Shown: positions 44,506 to 52,939 of the stretch, in pieces
Layout: every line of letters begins with the position of its first letter
Position numbering within the stretch: the first letter of the stretch is position 1
The notes under the pieces: generated by a model
Databases searched by the model: none
What the model was told of the DNA's origin: nothing
The model's input: the letters and a program-made list of their open reading frames with translations, nothing else
DNA from: Shouchella patagoniensis
GTDB lineage: Bacteria > Bacillota > Bacilli > Bacillales > Bacillaceae_D
DNA length: 64,000 nt
Assembly: GCF_002019705.1 (NCBI RefSeq)
Contig: NZ_KV917377.1
Span: forward strand, 1,114,565 to 1,178,564
Reading direction: 5' to 3'
Program-made: the position numbers and the translations under genes

Positions 44506-45432
44506 TTATTTAGTTGATTCTTCTCCTTCGGCATTCCGTTCAACTTCCATTCCCGTTTCTGGAATATAACCCATTTCTGGAATCAGCGTTTCTTGGACAA
44601 AATCTCCCATTAGATAATCAATAAAAGCTTTGGTTAAACCTTCTGGTTCACCGTTAGTGTAAGAGTGCATATATGCCCAGATTGGATAATCTCCAGTCAT
44701 GACGTTCTCATCAGTCTGTTCAACACCATCCACTGACATTGGTAGCACTGTTCCTTCTTCATCATAGTAAGAAAAAGCAAGGTATCCAATTGCACCTGGA
44801 GTTTCACCAATAATTTGCTTAACTGTACTTGAGGAATCCTCTGTTATCGCGCCTGCTGTAGGCTCGTTTCCTTCAAGTCCATAATTCACAAACGTATCAC
44901 GCGTACCTGATGAGTCAGGACGGTTCACTAGAACAATCTCTTGGTCTTCCCCGCCAAGCTCGCTCCAGTTCGTAATTTCTCCAGTAAAAACATCAATCAA
45001 TTCTTCTGTCGTAATATCATCTACACCAACCTCTGGATGTGCAGCTGGACCCATACCAACAACAGCAATTCGATGATCTACTAAATCTTCAGCCGGGATA
45101 TCTTGCTTCTCTTCTGCAAATACATCAGAGTTCCCAATTTGCACTTGTCCACTTGCAATTGAAGAGAGTCCCTGACCAGATCCCCCAGCTTGCACCGAAA
45201 TACTCGCTTCCGTATTCTCATTCATAAACTCTTCACTTGCAGCTGCAATTAAAGGTTCCATCGCGCTCGATCCAGCAACAAGAATGCTGCCTGATACTTC
45301 TTCAGCGTTCGCATTCCCTTCACTACTAGTAGAATCTCCGTTTTCTCCTGTATTTGTATCGTCATCTGCTCCACAAGCTGCTGCTGTCAGAAGAAAGGCT
45401 GCAAATATTGTACCTAATTTTATCTTTTTCAT
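44506..45432 (-). CDS. pstS: Phosphate-binding lipoprotein PstS
   Basis: PstS captures phosphate outside the membrane and hands it to PstC-PstA. The 308-residue precursor has a lipoprotein signal (FLLTAAACGADD, lipidated Cys20) and a low-complexity acidic linker. The periplasmic-binding-type domain follows, with VAGSSAMEPLI and SVQAGGSGQGLSSIASGQVQIGNSD as phosphate-binding loops, and NRPDSSGTRDTFVNY. It is the first gene of the operon, directly behind the Pho box. GGGGGAG precedes the ATG. Confidence 0.96.
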   Translation of the reverse strand: MKKIKLGTIFAAFLLTAAACGADDDTNTGENGDSTSSEGNANAEEVSGSILVAGSSAMEPLIAAASEEFMNENTEASISVQAGGSGQGLSSIASGQVQIGNSDVFAEEKQDIPAEDLVDHRIAVVGMGPAAHPEVGVDDITTEELIDVFTGEITNWSELGGEDQEIVLVNRPDSSGTRDTFVNYGLEGNEPTAGAITEDSSSTVKQIIGETPGAIGYLAFSYYDEEGTVLPMSVDGVEQTDENVMTGDYPIWAYMHSYTNGEPEGLTKAFIDYLMGDFVQETLIPEMGYIPETGMEVERNAEGEESTK

Positions 45433-45479
45433 TTTCGTTTCTCCCCCTATACCTAACCGTTATCGGTCTTACAAGCCTA

Positions 45480-45533
45480 AGTATAGAGCCCATGTATTAA
45501 GCTGATTTATAGGAAGTGTTAAGCTTTTGTAAA
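45480..45533 (-). promoter_or_regulatory. Pho box and promoter of pstS
   Basis: On the minus strand four TT(A/T)A(C/T)A-like direct repeats occur with an exact 11-base period: TTTACA (45528-45533), TTAACA (45517-45522), TATAAA (45506-45511) and TTAATA (45495-45500). A -10 box TATACT lies at 45480-45485, and the repeats replace a normal -35. This is the arrangement of PhoP-activated promoters in Bacillus, so the operon should be switched on at low phosphate. Confidence 0.88.
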
Positions 45534-45554
45534 TGAATTGATTCAGCCATATAA

Positions 45555-45581
45555 AAAAGCAGCGCTTAAAGCGCTGCTTTT
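45555..45581 (-). terminator. Terminator of the DinB-family gene
   Basis: AAAAGCAGCGC (45555-45565) and GCGCTGCTTTT (45571-45581) form an 11-bp stem around a 5-base loop, with T residues beyond on the minus strand. It lies just upstream of the Pho box of pstS. Confidence 0.88.
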
Positions 45582-45587
45582 CCTTTT

Positions 45588-46058
45588 TTACGATTGTTCT
45601 TTTGTCGGACCGTATACACCAGGAACAGTTAATCCTGCTTGACGGAGCAATACTGTCATTTGACCACGGTGATGCGTTTGGTGACTAATTAATAAACGTA
45701 GAATTGTTCCCTTAGGCATTTTAGTTCCAAATGAATCAACTCTTTCCACAATGGAGTTGTCGTCTAATTGGTTTTCTACAGCTTGAGCAACAGCCTCACT
45801 TATTTTACGATAGGAAGCCAAAATAACTTCTGCAGAGCTAGGTTGTGTGTCTGCAAGTTCTACGTCTAACTTGAGTCCCACTTCACCAGCAAAAAATGCA
45901 GGCGTGGTTGTTAAATGCCAACCTAGCCAGCCCAGAGTGCTGTGACCTTCTTCAATGGCTTGTCCTAATTTTTCATCTGTCACTGCCTCAAGCACAGCCT
46001 CTGTCTGCGCTGCTTCTTGTTTCCATTCTTGTAAAAAATCATTTACTTGGCGATACAT
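45588..46058 (-). CDS. DinB-family protein
   Basis: This is a 156-residue four-helix-bundle protein of the DinB/YfiT superfamily, whose members bind a metal through three histidines and often act as thiol-dependent transferases. LGWLGWHLTTTPAFF gives the first histidine, and ISHQTHHRGQMTVLLRQAG the second and third. The substrate is unknown. The ATG at 46058 is nine bases after AGGGAG; an in-frame ATG at 46067 directly abuts that site and is less likely. Confidence 0.82.
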   Translation of the reverse strand: MYRQVNDFLQEWKQEAAQTEAVLEAVTDEKLGQAIEEGHSTLGWLGWHLTTTPAFFAGEVGLKLDVELADTQPSSAEVILASYRKISEAVAQAVENQLDDNSIVERVDSFGTKMPKGTILRLLISHQTHHRGQMTVLLRQAGLTVPGVYGPTKEQS

Positions 46059-46123
46059 CTCAATCATCTCCCTTTGAAGCTAATACATTTTTAAGTATAT
46101 AAAAACGCAAGGTACAGTTGCAA

Positions 46124-47593
46124 CTAACCGATCTTTTGCCATAAATTACTTTGTTCAAATAACCTTGCTAAGCGTAATAGCAATTGCTCTTGACCTTTAG
46201 CTGCCATTGCTTGCACTCCAATTGGAAGCCCATCATCACTAGTATAAAGTGGAAGAGAAATGGCTGGCTGCCCTGTTAGATTAGCAAGTTGCGTAAATGG
46301 TGTATAGGTTAAACTAGGAAGAAACATTTCATAAACCAAATCGAGTTGATCATTCACATTCAACCGTACCACTGTATCTTTTAAAGCTATTTCATTTTCA
46401 GTGCTTGGCGTGAGTTCTCCTATTCGCGGTGCCGTTTTTGCAGTCGCCGGTGTCAAATAAAGGTCATAATCCTCATGAAAACGCGTTGTAATAGCTGCTG
46501 CTTCATCCCACGCTAGTAAACTTCTCGCATAAGAAGCAGCACGTACGTTTTGACCACATGAGGCGAGGACCCACGATTCTGTTTCAAATTCTTCAGCCAG
46601 TAACTCTCTTCCGATTATTTTTTCGAGCCTCTCCTTTAAACTGGCCATTTCTCCCGCATTCATTAAATAATATTGTCTCATTAACTCCATACCATCTATT
46701 TTGGGTGCTTTTTCCTCCACCTCATGTCCTTGCTCTTCTAAAAAGCGCACAGCTTTCAATACTGCTTCTTTTGCAATTCGATCTACATCCGTTCCAACAG
46801 GAGAGTCTACTGAGTAGGCTATCCTGAGCTTGCCAAGTTGCTGATCCAACACTTTTTCATACCCTTCACGAAATAAAGGTGTGTGGAAAGCAGCTTCCGG
46901 CTGATGTACTTGTAGTACATCAAGCGCTCTTGCACTATCTCTGACCGACCTCGTTAATACAAAGTCGATTGCAGCTCCTTGCCACTGTCGTCCCACCCCA
47001 GGTCCTACCGGTGTTCTCCCCCGAGTTGGTTTTAATCCCAAAACCCCCGTAAATGAGGCAGGAATTCGTATAGAACCCCCTCCATCACTAGCACCAGCCA
47101 TTGGCACAATCCCACTTGCAACCGCTGCGGCCGCGCCACCACTTGATCCCCCTGGCGAATAGTTTAAATTTATTGGATTTTTCGCTGGTCCATGTAGTTT
47201 TGGCTCCGTAATGTTCTTCAAACCAAACTCTGGGGCATTTGTATGACCAGCCATCAATAACCCAGCATTTTGTAACGTACTTGTATAGAAGCTTGTCTTT
47301 TTGGCAAGTGCATGTTGGAACAATGCTGTTCCAGATGTCATCGGCTCATTTTTGAGTGCTTGTGAAGAATCTTTTAATAAAAAAGGAACCCCAGCAAACG
47401 ATTGATTGACATTCACATGCTGAGCTTCATTATAGACAGCTTCTGGTCTGGTTGATACGACAGCGTTTAAGCATGACCATGCACGAATCGCATCAAATGT
47501 AGCATCCAACAATTCGTTTGGGTGAATTTCATTCGTTCTTATTAGTTCTGATAATCCTATAGCATCATATCTTTTATATTCAGCATACTTCAT
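46124..47593 (-). CDS. Amidase-signature-family amidase
   Basis: The 489-residue enzyme hydrolyses amides. The Ser-cisSer-Lys triad is visible: Lys in GVPFLLKDSS near residue 74, cis-Ser in YSPGGSSGGAAAAVASG near 150, and the nucleophile Ser in DGGGSIRIPASFTGVLG near 172. GLKPTRGRTP follows. The substrate cannot be told; related proteins include 6-aminohexanoate-cyclic-dimer-hydrolase-like enzymes and amidases of Bacillus. It is not GatA, because gatC and gatB are absent. It lies downstream of the class-I amidotransferase-like gene, 61 bases away, with a weak hairpin between them. Confidence 0.87.
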   Translation of the reverse strand: MKYAEYKRYDAIGLSELIRTNEIHPNELLDATFDAIRAWSCLNAVVSTRPEAVYNEAQHVNVNQSFAGVPFLLKDSSQALKNEPMTSGTALFQHALAKKTSFYTSTLQNAGLLMAGHTNAPEFGLKNITEPKLHGPAKNPINLNYSPGGSSGGAAAAVASGIVPMAGASDGGGSIRIPASFTGVLGLKPTRGRTPVGPGVGRQWQGAAIDFVLTRSVRDSARALDVLQVHQPEAAFHTPLFREGYEKVLDQQLGKLRIAYSVDSPVGTDVDRIAKEAVLKAVRFLEEQGHEVEEKAPKIDGMELMRQYYLMNAGEMASLKERLEKIIGRELLAEEFETESWVLASCGQNVRAASYARSLLAWDEAAAITTRFHEDYDLYLTPATAKTAPRIGELTPSTENEIALKDTVVRLNVNDQLDLVYEMFLPSLTYTPFTQLANLTGQPAISLPLYTSDDGLPIGVQAMAAKGQEQLLLRLARLFEQSNLWQKIG

Positions 47594-47632
47594 TTATATC
47601 ACCATCCTCACTCTAAGTATAATGTAGAAAGC

Positions 47633-47649
47633 GCCGTCATGCAGACGGC
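47633..47649 (-). other. Weak hairpin between amidotransferase-like and amidase genes
   Basis: GCCGTC and GACGGC (47633-47638 and 47644-47649) form a 6-bp GC-rich stem. The following minus-strand run is GCTTTCTAC, so termination would be weak. The two genes may be partly co-transcribed. Confidence 0.4.
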
Positions 47650-47654
47650 ATACA

Positions 47655-48362
47655 TCAGGTCTTTTTTTCGCTTACACAGGCTTGCAAAAATGTTCGAAAT
47701 AGATTTCTAGAAAATGGATCACTCATATTTTCCGGATGCCATTGTACACCTAATTGGAAAGTAGATTCAGTCGTTTCAATTGCTTCGATAACATTATCGT
47801 TGGTCCATGCAGAAACTTTAAATGTTGCCGGTACGCGACGAATTGCCTGATGGTGAAAACTATTTACATAAGCCTCTTCATTTTTCGCAATTTGTTTAAT
47901 TAATGAATGTTCTGCTAAATAAATTTTATGACTACCATAAGAACGTGGAGCAAGCTGTTTATGTTGAATTAACGTTCCTTCATATTGCGCTTGTAAATCT
48001 TGAAACATGTCTCCACCCGCCGCTAGTGCTAATACTTGCATTCCACGACAAATTGCAAGAATTGGTTTCTTCAGATGAATTGCGGCTTTCGCTAATGCAA
48101 ACTCAAATGCATCTCGCTCTGGCGTAATCCCACCAAGTGCAGGATGAGGATCTTCATTAAACAAGGCAGGATTGATATCACCACCTCCTGTGAGCAAAAG
48201 ACCATCAAGAATGGAAACATAGCTATATGCCTTTTCCGGTTCGATGTTAGGTAAAATAAATGGTAAAGTGTCCATTTTATTAACCGCTGCTACGTTGTCC
48301 AATGCCGTACTTAATCTCCCTTTATCAACAATCGAGGACGTTATACCGATTGTTATGCTCAT
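47655..48362 (-). CDS. Gamma-glutamyl-gamma-aminobutyrate hydrolase-like class-I amidotransferase
   Basis: The 235-residue protein is a peptidase-C26/PuuD-like class-I glutamine amidotransferase. The nucleophile cysteine is in ILAICRGMQVLALAAGG, the His/Glu pair in LGVQWHPENM. LDGLLLTGGGDINPALF is the family hallmark. It hydrolyses a gamma-glutamyl bond; the true substrate is unknown. The start is the ATG at 48362 (MSITIGI), after a GGAG site; an ATG at 48374 is also in frame. The amidase gene downstream suggests a nitrogen-salvage role, by inference. Confidence 0.85.
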   Translation of the reverse strand: MSITIGITSSIVDKGRLSTALDNVAAVNKMDTLPFILPNIEPEKAYSYVSILDGLLLTGGGDINPALFNEDPHPALGGITPERDAFEFALAKAAIHLKKPILAICRGMQVLALAAGGDMFQDLQAQYEGTLIQHKQLAPRSYGSHKIYLAEHSLIKQIAKNEEAYVNSFHHQAIRRVPATFKVSAWTNDNVIEAIETTESTFQLGVQWHPENMSDPFSRNLFRTFLQACVSEKKT

Positions 48363-48433
48363 TGGCATCTCCACTCCCTTTTATTCTATTTATTACATTA
48401 TGCATTTAGTTCATCTTAATTGCACTCATAAAG

Positions 48434-48462
48434 TTGACATTAATATCGGGTTTCGCTACGCT
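48434..48462 (+). promoter_or_regulatory. Candidate promoter of the FAD oxidoreductase gene
   Basis: A perfect -35 TTGACA (48434-48439) is followed after 17 bases by TACGCT (48457-48462), a weak -10. It lies 38 bases upstream of the ATG at 48500. Confidence 0.5.
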
Positions 48463-48499
48463 TTGGACGGAAGAAGATAACAAGAAAGGATTTTCACAA

Positions 48500-49609
48500 A
48501 TGAAGCACATTGTAGTAATCGGGGGAGGAATTCTCGGAAGTTCTACCTCTTTTCATTTAGCCAACCAAGGCATGGCAGTTACACAAATTGATGAGAACCA
48601 TTTAGGTAAGGCAACCGACGCCGCCGCAGGTATTGTTTGTCCGTGGCTTTCAAAACGTCGTAATCAAGCCTGGTATCAACTTGTAAAGGCCGGGGCAGCT
48701 TATTACCCAGAGCTCATTCAAAAGCTAGCTAACAATGGTCAACATCACACTGGTTATAAAAGATCGGGTGCACTTTGGCTTCACGATGACTCACGTTCAT
48801 TAACCGATGCACTTGAACGAGTGAAAACAAAACGATTGGATGCACCGGAAATCGGTGAACTTGCGTTATTAAACTCTGAGCAAGTCCAAGAACAGTTTCC
48901 ACCTTTAGCAAAACGTTTTGGCGCTGTTCATGTTGGTGGTGCAGCAAGAGTGGACGGAAGAGCTCTTAATCATTCACTCCAAGAAGCGGCTAAAAACCAC
49001 GGTGCCAAACATATAAAAGGAAAAGCAACGCTACTACGGAGCCAAACAAATGCTTTAACGGTGTGCGCGAATGACAAACCTATTTCATGCGACGGCATCG
49101 TTATTGCGGCAGGGGCATGGGCAAAAGAATTGCTTGAACCTATTGGACTAAAAATCGAGGTGAAAGAACAGAAAGCACAAATCGTTCATTTGCAAACAAA
49201 TGCCGACACCTCTAATTGGCCAGTAATTATTCCACCTGGAAATCAATACTTATTAGCTTTTGAAGGTGGAAAAATTGTTGCTGGAGCCACTCATGAAGAT
49301 GATACAAACTTTAACTCCGCTGTCACAGCAGGAGGCATGCATGACATCTTTAATAAATTGCTTGATATTGCACCTGGACTATCTGAGGCAGAGTGGACTG
49401 AAACTCGTGTTGGATTTAGACCAGTCGTCCCTCATTTTTTACCCGTTTTTGGTGAACTACCCAACTTTCAAAACGTCTGGTTCGCAAATGGTCTTGGATC
49501 AAGCGGGTTAACAACCGGTCCGTATATTGGGGCATTACTTGCAAATCTCATTAGCGGCCAATCAAGCCCATTTAACCGAACCTCCTACGATGTATCTTCA
49601 ATTATGTAG
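48500..49609 (+). CDS. FAD-dependent oxidoreductase, D-amino-acid-oxidase family
   Basis: The 369-residue protein has the DAO-family flavin fold: the N-terminal IVVIGGGILGSSTSFHLA is the ADP-binding loop, GIVCPWLSKRRN follows, and the C-terminal GLGSSGLTTGPYIGALLANLISG closes the FAD site. It probably oxidises an amino acid or secondary amine; DadA- and ThiO-like enzymes are the nearest classes I can name. The start is the ATG at 48500 after AAAGGA. The frame is open 22 codons upstream, but that part overlaps the promoter. Confidence 0.88.
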   Translation: MKHIVVIGGGILGSSTSFHLANQGMAVTQIDENHLGKATDAAAGIVCPWLSKRRNQAWYQLVKAGAAYYPELIQKLANNGQHHTGYKRSGALWLHDDSRSLTDALERVKTKRLDAPEIGELALLNSEQVQEQFPPLAKRFGAVHVGGAARVDGRALNHSLQEAAKNHGAKHIKGKATLLRSQTNALTVCANDKPISCDGIVIAAGAWAKELLEPIGLKIEVKEQKAQIVHLQTNADTSNWPVIIPPGNQYLLAFEGGKIVAGATHEDDTNFNSAVTAGGMHDIFNKLLDIAPGLSEAEWTETRVGFRPVVPHFLPVFGELPNFQNVWFANGLGSSGLTTGPYIGALLANLISGQSSPFNRTSYDVSSIM

Positions 49610-49663
49610 GTTTGTTTCGCTCATCTTCAGGTATCCTTCTTACAGTAAGAGGAGGTGCCTTTG

Positions 49664-50107
49664 ATGGGCTTTTATGATGATATTGATACCGACACTGATT
49701 TCCGTAAGGAACCTCATAAATACCGAGTTAGTAGAGGTGAGCAAGGGGCGCTAATGATCGAACCGTATAAAAGTGAAATTCTACCCCACTGGCAATTTAA
49801 AACTGCAGCAATTGCAGAAAAGTCGTCTGAAGAAATTTTTGAATTGTATTGTAAATATAAAGAGGATGACAATTTTGTCGGAATGGATATGGCTCGAAAA
49901 TTTTTGCAGATGGGCTATACTCGCGCAAGACGTTATGCAAACTATCCTGGCGGAAAGAAATATAATAAAAATGGAGCTGTGAATGAGCGTGAAATTGATA
50001 AAGAAAAAGCTAAATCTGCTTCAATTTTTGAGAAAAAGTGGATTTTAGTTCGGGAAGACAAAACCTATTTAAAAAAGAAAAAAGCGCATCAGCGCATGTT
50101 CGGCTGA
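49664..50107 (+). CDS. DUF4385-domain protein
   Basis: This 147-residue protein matches the DUF4385 family, in which YRVSRGEQGALMIEPYKSEI, LPHWQFKTAAIAEKSSEEIF and GMDMARKFLQMGYTRARRYA are conserved. Function is unknown. The start is the ATG at 49664, eight bases after GAGGAGG; the GTG at 49655 lies inside that site. Its 3' end overlaps the converging uracil-DNA-glycosylase-like gene by 19 bases, so neither has a separate terminator here. Confidence 0.85.
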   Translation: MGFYDDIDTDTDFRKEPHKYRVSRGEQGALMIEPYKSEILPHWQFKTAAIAEKSSEEIFELYCKYKEDDNFVGMDMARKFLQMGYTRARRYANYPGGKKYNKNGAVNEREIDKEKAKSASIFEKKWILVREDKTYLKKKKAHQRMFG

Positions 50108-50748
50108 TACACCCCTTGAAATGTTAGTAGCTCTTTTAAAGCTAACATATCCATTCTAATAACTCTCTTTAATGATGGATTATAAAAAACAGCTGCTGGA
50201 TGGAACGTTGGAAACAATACATGCTTTTCCCCAATCCGCTCCAATCTATTTGCTTCTAATGATGGTAATTTTAATAATTGTGTACAAAAAGCTTGCCCAT
50301 GAACGTTCTTAAGAGATAATTCGTTACCAGTTAGTCGCTTTAACGCAATTGCACCTAGCGTAACAATTACCTTTGGCTTCATAATTGCAATCGTTTCGTC
50401 TAGTAAAGGGGCATGAGCGAGTACTTCTTTTTGCGTAGGTGTTCGATTCGCTCTTTGCTTAATAGGTTTGAGCTTGCTTTTATCGTCATGCTTATAGGGG
50501 CGACTTCTGACTGTACTTGTTACGTAAATATCGTCTCTCGTTAATGCCAACTCTGATAAGTACTCATTTAAGCTCGCCCCCGCTTTACCAGTGAAAGGTT
50601 TCTGCGTAGTTAGCTCATCTCTACCTGGAGCTTCTCCAACAAATAAAAGATCAGCTTTGCTATTCCCTCCCCCAAGTAAAAAACCTTCACAAGGGTATGA
50701 CTTAAGTCGCTCTACGCAACACTTAACTAATTCTGTATCTATCATCAT
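50089..50748 (-). CDS. Uracil-DNA glycosylase superfamily protein (family-4-like)
   Basis: The 219-residue protein resembles family-4 uracil-DNA glycosylases, which remove uracil from DNA. LLFVGEAPGRDE (motif A) is near residue 35, KPFTGKAGASLNEYL follows, and FPTFHPAAVFYNPSLK (motif B) is near 180. Family-4 enzymes hold a 4Fe-4S cluster by four cysteines. Here the CxxC pair is not in place and the VKCRPP-type cysteine is replaced (STVRSRPY), so the cluster is probably absent. It overlaps a 49-residue ORF upstream by ATGA and the DUF4385 gene at its 3' end. Confidence 0.82.
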   Translation of the reverse strand: MMIDTELVKCCVERLKSYPCEGFLLGGGNSKADLLFVGEAPGRDELTTQKPFTGKAGASLNEYLSELALTRDDIYVTSTVRSRPYKHDDKSKLKPIKQRANRTPTQKEVLAHAPLLDETIAIMKPKVIVTLGAIALKRLTGNELSLKNVHGQAFCTQLLKLPSLEANRLERIGEKHVLFPTFHPAAVFYNPSLKRVIRMDMLALKELLTFQGVYQPNMR

Positions 50749-50894
50749 ATCTTCTTTTTTTCTCGAATCCGAATATGTTCAAAGATTAATGCCAGTTGAG
50801 TAATACCTTGCTTTCTCTCTTTTTCTGTTTGTGGCCAAGCAATTATGTGATTCAGTCGTTCCATCTCTCTTTGCTCGTCCTTCGTAAAGCACAA
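50745..50894 (-). CDS. Small 49-residue protein coupled to the glycosylase gene
   Basis: The frame reads from a TTG at 50894 (or an in-frame GTG at 50903) to a TGA that overlaps the glycosylase ATG in the ATGA arrangement. GAGGAAGTGAGG lies upstream and supplies a ribosome-binding site. The product is hydrophilic and helical, starting MCFTKDEQREMERLNH and ending in a basic tail (RIREKKKI). It fills the 160-base gap between the amidohydrolase and glycosylase genes. No family is recognised. The coupled overlap is the main support; the exact start is uncertain. Confidence 0.6.
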   Translation of the reverse strand: MCFTKDEQREMERLNHIIAWPQTEKERKQGITQLALIFEHIRIREKKKI

Positions 50895-50912
50895 TAGCCT
50901 CACTTCCTCTTC

Positions 50913-52073
50913 TTAAGTAAACAAACCATCATTAGTATAGACAGCTGCTCCATTTATAAACGTTTGCTTAACCGATGTACCTGCCGCAAGAGGAGCTCCT
51001 GTCCAAATAACAATGTCTGCATCTTTCTCGACTTCAATTGTTCCCAAACGAGACTCCAATTGTAGATGCTCAGCTGCTCTTATCGTTATTGCTTCCATCA
51101 TCTTCTCTTCTGAAATTCCATATTTCAAGGCATGGGAGGCGGTTGTAATGAGATGTTCAATCGGAACGACTGGATGATCGGTTGTTATTGAAAAAGGAAC
51201 TTCCTTTGCCGCAAAACATTGGACAGTCTCCCAACTTTTATGAGCAAGCTCTTGTTTTGAACGTGCCGAAAAAGTTGGACCAATTGTAAATCGAAAACCG
51301 CTTTCAGCAAGCTCTTTTGCAACTAAATGTCCTTCTGTTACATGTTCAAGGGTCATTTGAATTGAAAATTCATTCGCAATTCGAAGCATCGTGATGATGT
51401 CGTCAGCTCGATGAACATGAACACGCATTGGCAATGTTCCTTCAACAACAGGTATTAGTTGTTCCATTCCTAAATCACGAAATTCAATTTTGCCCTGCCT
51501 CTTTTTTATAGCATAATCTTGCGCTTTCATTAATTCTTGCCTCAATACAGCTGCCACACCCATTCTAGTTGCAGGTGATTTTCCTTTTGCTCCATACACT
51601 CGTTTTGGATTTTCACCTAATGCAGCCTTCATTGCTGATGGCGCTTGCACGATCATTTCATCAACAGTATAACCTACCGTTTTAATGACACAGGTCTCTC
51701 CTCCAATGACGTTTGCACTTCCTGGCAACACTTGGACAGTAGTAATTCCCGCTTTTCTTGCATCGGCAAAACCACTATCAAAAGGATTAATTGCATCAAT
51801 CGCTCTTACTTCAGGTGTACACGGATTGACCGTTTCATTAAAATCATGCCCATCTCCTCCTATGTCTTGTGTGTGGACACCAAGATGTGTATGTACATCA
51901 ATAAAGCCAGGTGTAACCCAGCACCCTTTGGCATCAACTACTGCCGTATCATCTGAAATAGGAAGATTATCACCGACCTCTTTAATCAGGTTCCCTTCAA
52001 TGATTACTGTTTGAGCTTTTGGTTTTTCACCTGTTGCCGTCCAAACAATTCCGTTTACGATTGCTTTTCTCAT
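50913..52073 (-). CDS. Amidohydrolase, imidazolonepropionase-like
   Basis: The 386-residue metal-dependent hydrolase has the beta-sandwich plus TIM-barrel layout of the amidohydrolase superfamily. The metal ligands are in TPGFIDVHTHLGVHTQ, with later histidines in RVHVHRADD and TLEHVTEGH, and the aspartate in SITTDHPVVP. The AGITTVQVLPGSANVIGG stretch is typical of the imidazolonepropionase-like group annotated in Bacillus, whose substrates are mostly unknown. A triple GGAGGAGGA site precedes the ATG. The small coupled ORF and the glycosylase gene follow on the same strand. Confidence 0.85.
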   Translation of the reverse strand: MRKAIVNGIVWTATGEKPKAQTVIIEGNLIKEVGDNLPISDDTAVVDAKGCWVTPGFIDVHTHLGVHTQDIGGDGHDFNETVNPCTPEVRAIDAINPFDSGFADARKAGITTVQVLPGSANVIGGETCVIKTVGYTVDEMIVQAPSAMKAALGENPKRVYGAKGKSPATRMGVAAVLRQELMKAQDYAIKKRQGKIEFRDLGMEQLIPVVEGTLPMRVHVHRADDIITMLRIANEFSIQMTLEHVTEGHLVAKELAESGFRFTIGPTFSARSKQELAHKSWETVQCFAAKEVPFSITTDHPVVPIEHLITTASHALKYGISEEKMMEAITIRAAEHLQLESRLGTIEVEKDADIVIWTGAPLAAGTSVKQTFINGAAVYTNDGLFT

Positions 52074-52121
52074 CTATCATTCCTCCTCCTCTAGATTCTA
52101 TCAACTTTTTTCTGGTATATG

Positions 52122-52154
52122 TAAAAACACCGCAGCCTATTTTGGCTAACGGTG
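52122..52154 (-). terminator. Terminator of abrB
   Basis: On the minus strand CACCGTTAGCC and GGCTGCGGTG pair with one bulge around AAAATA, followed by TTTTTAC. The abrB stop codon lies in the left arm. Confidence 0.75.
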
Positions 52155-52433
52155 CTTTGGTTCAATTTTATCTTGCAGTTCTTTGATTAGCGCCTCCGCA
52201 CCTTCTTTACTTAATACAATGTTCCCATTAGCTAATGCTAGATTCTCGTCGGAGCTTTCTCCAGTCACCATGCAGGCTTTGTATGGTTGATATTTTTCTA
52301 ACACGATTTGGTCTCCATCAATTAAAATCGCAAGAGGTGTCTTAATTTCTATATTCAACATACTACGCAGTTCTTTAGGAATCACGATCCTTCCTAATTG
52401 ATCTAATTTCCTCACAATTCCAGTTGATTTCAT
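52146..52433 (-). CDS. abrB: AbrB-family transition-state regulator
   Basis: This 95-residue DNA-binding protein is close to B. subtilis AbrB and its paralogue Abh. The swapped-hairpin DNA-binding domain MKSTGIVRKLDQLGRIVIPK is at the N-terminus, with the conserved CMVTGE containing the single cysteine. The C-terminal IVLSKEGAEALIKEL gives the multimerisation half. AbrB represses post-exponential genes and is itself repressed by Spo0A. AAAGGGAG precedes the ATG. Whether this is AbrB or Abh cannot be settled from the sequence alone. Confidence 0.88.
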   Translation of the reverse strand: MKSTGIVRKLDQLGRIVIPKELRSMLNIEIKTPLAILIDGDQIVLEKYQPYKACMVTGESSDENLALANGNIVLSKEGAEALIKELQDKIEPKHR

Positions 52434-52617
52434 TATTTTTCATCTCCCTTTATACAATTCCTATATTTCCCTTTTTTCACGTATACATCTAGTTTACTTC
52501 ATCTTTTTCCGTTTTAATAGCCTATTCGACGAAATTAGTGTTAAGTCGTAGCGGAATTCCAGAAGCTGCTAAACGCGCTAGTACTTTATGATCATTTTTC
52601 AGATAAGTAAATTCGAC

Positions 52618-52653
52618 AAAAAAACCTTATTGCCAAAAGCAATAAGGTTTTTT
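52618..52653 (-). terminator. Terminator of the rplU-prp-rpmA operon
   Basis: AACCTTATTGC and GCAATAAGGTT form an 11-bp stem, extended by A-T pairs, around a 5-base loop and followed by T on the minus strand. It lies three bases after the rpmA stop. The remaining gap up to 52617 carries the abrB promoter region, in which no clear box stands out. Confidence 0.9.
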
Positions 52654-52655
52654 AC

Positions 52656-52934
52656 TTATGCTGGATAAACGCTCACTTGTTTGCGATCGCGTCCAACACG
52701 CTCATATTTCACAACGCCGTCAACTTTAGCAAACAACGTATCGTCGCCGCCTTTGCCAACATTTATACCAGGGTAAACGCGTGTACCGCGTTGACGTACT
52801 AGAATTGATCCGCCTGTTACAGCTTGACCGTCTGAACGTTTAGCACCAAGACGTTTAGAACGTGAATCACGTCCGTTCTTTGTACTACCTACCCCTTTTT
52901 TCGATGCGAAAAATTGAAGGTCCATTCTCAACAT
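52656..52934 (-). CDS. rpmA: 50S ribosomal protein bL27
   Basis: The 92-residue protein is a component of the large ribosomal subunit near the peptidyl-transferase centre. The start [14 protein letters not shown] carries the Firmicutes-type N-terminal extension that is removed after LQFF by the protease Prp. The gene for Prp lies directly upstream. [15 protein letters not shown] and the C-terminal [15 protein letters not shown] confirm the family. The start is the ATG at 52934 behind GGAGGTGA; a GTG at 52943 lies inside that site. Confidence 0.97.
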   Translation of the reverse strand: MLRMDLQFFASKKGVGSTKNGRDSRSKRLGAKRSDGQAVTGGSILVRQRGTRVYPGINVGKGGDDTLFAKVDGVVKYERVGRDRKQVSVYPA

Positions 52935-52939
52935 GAAAG

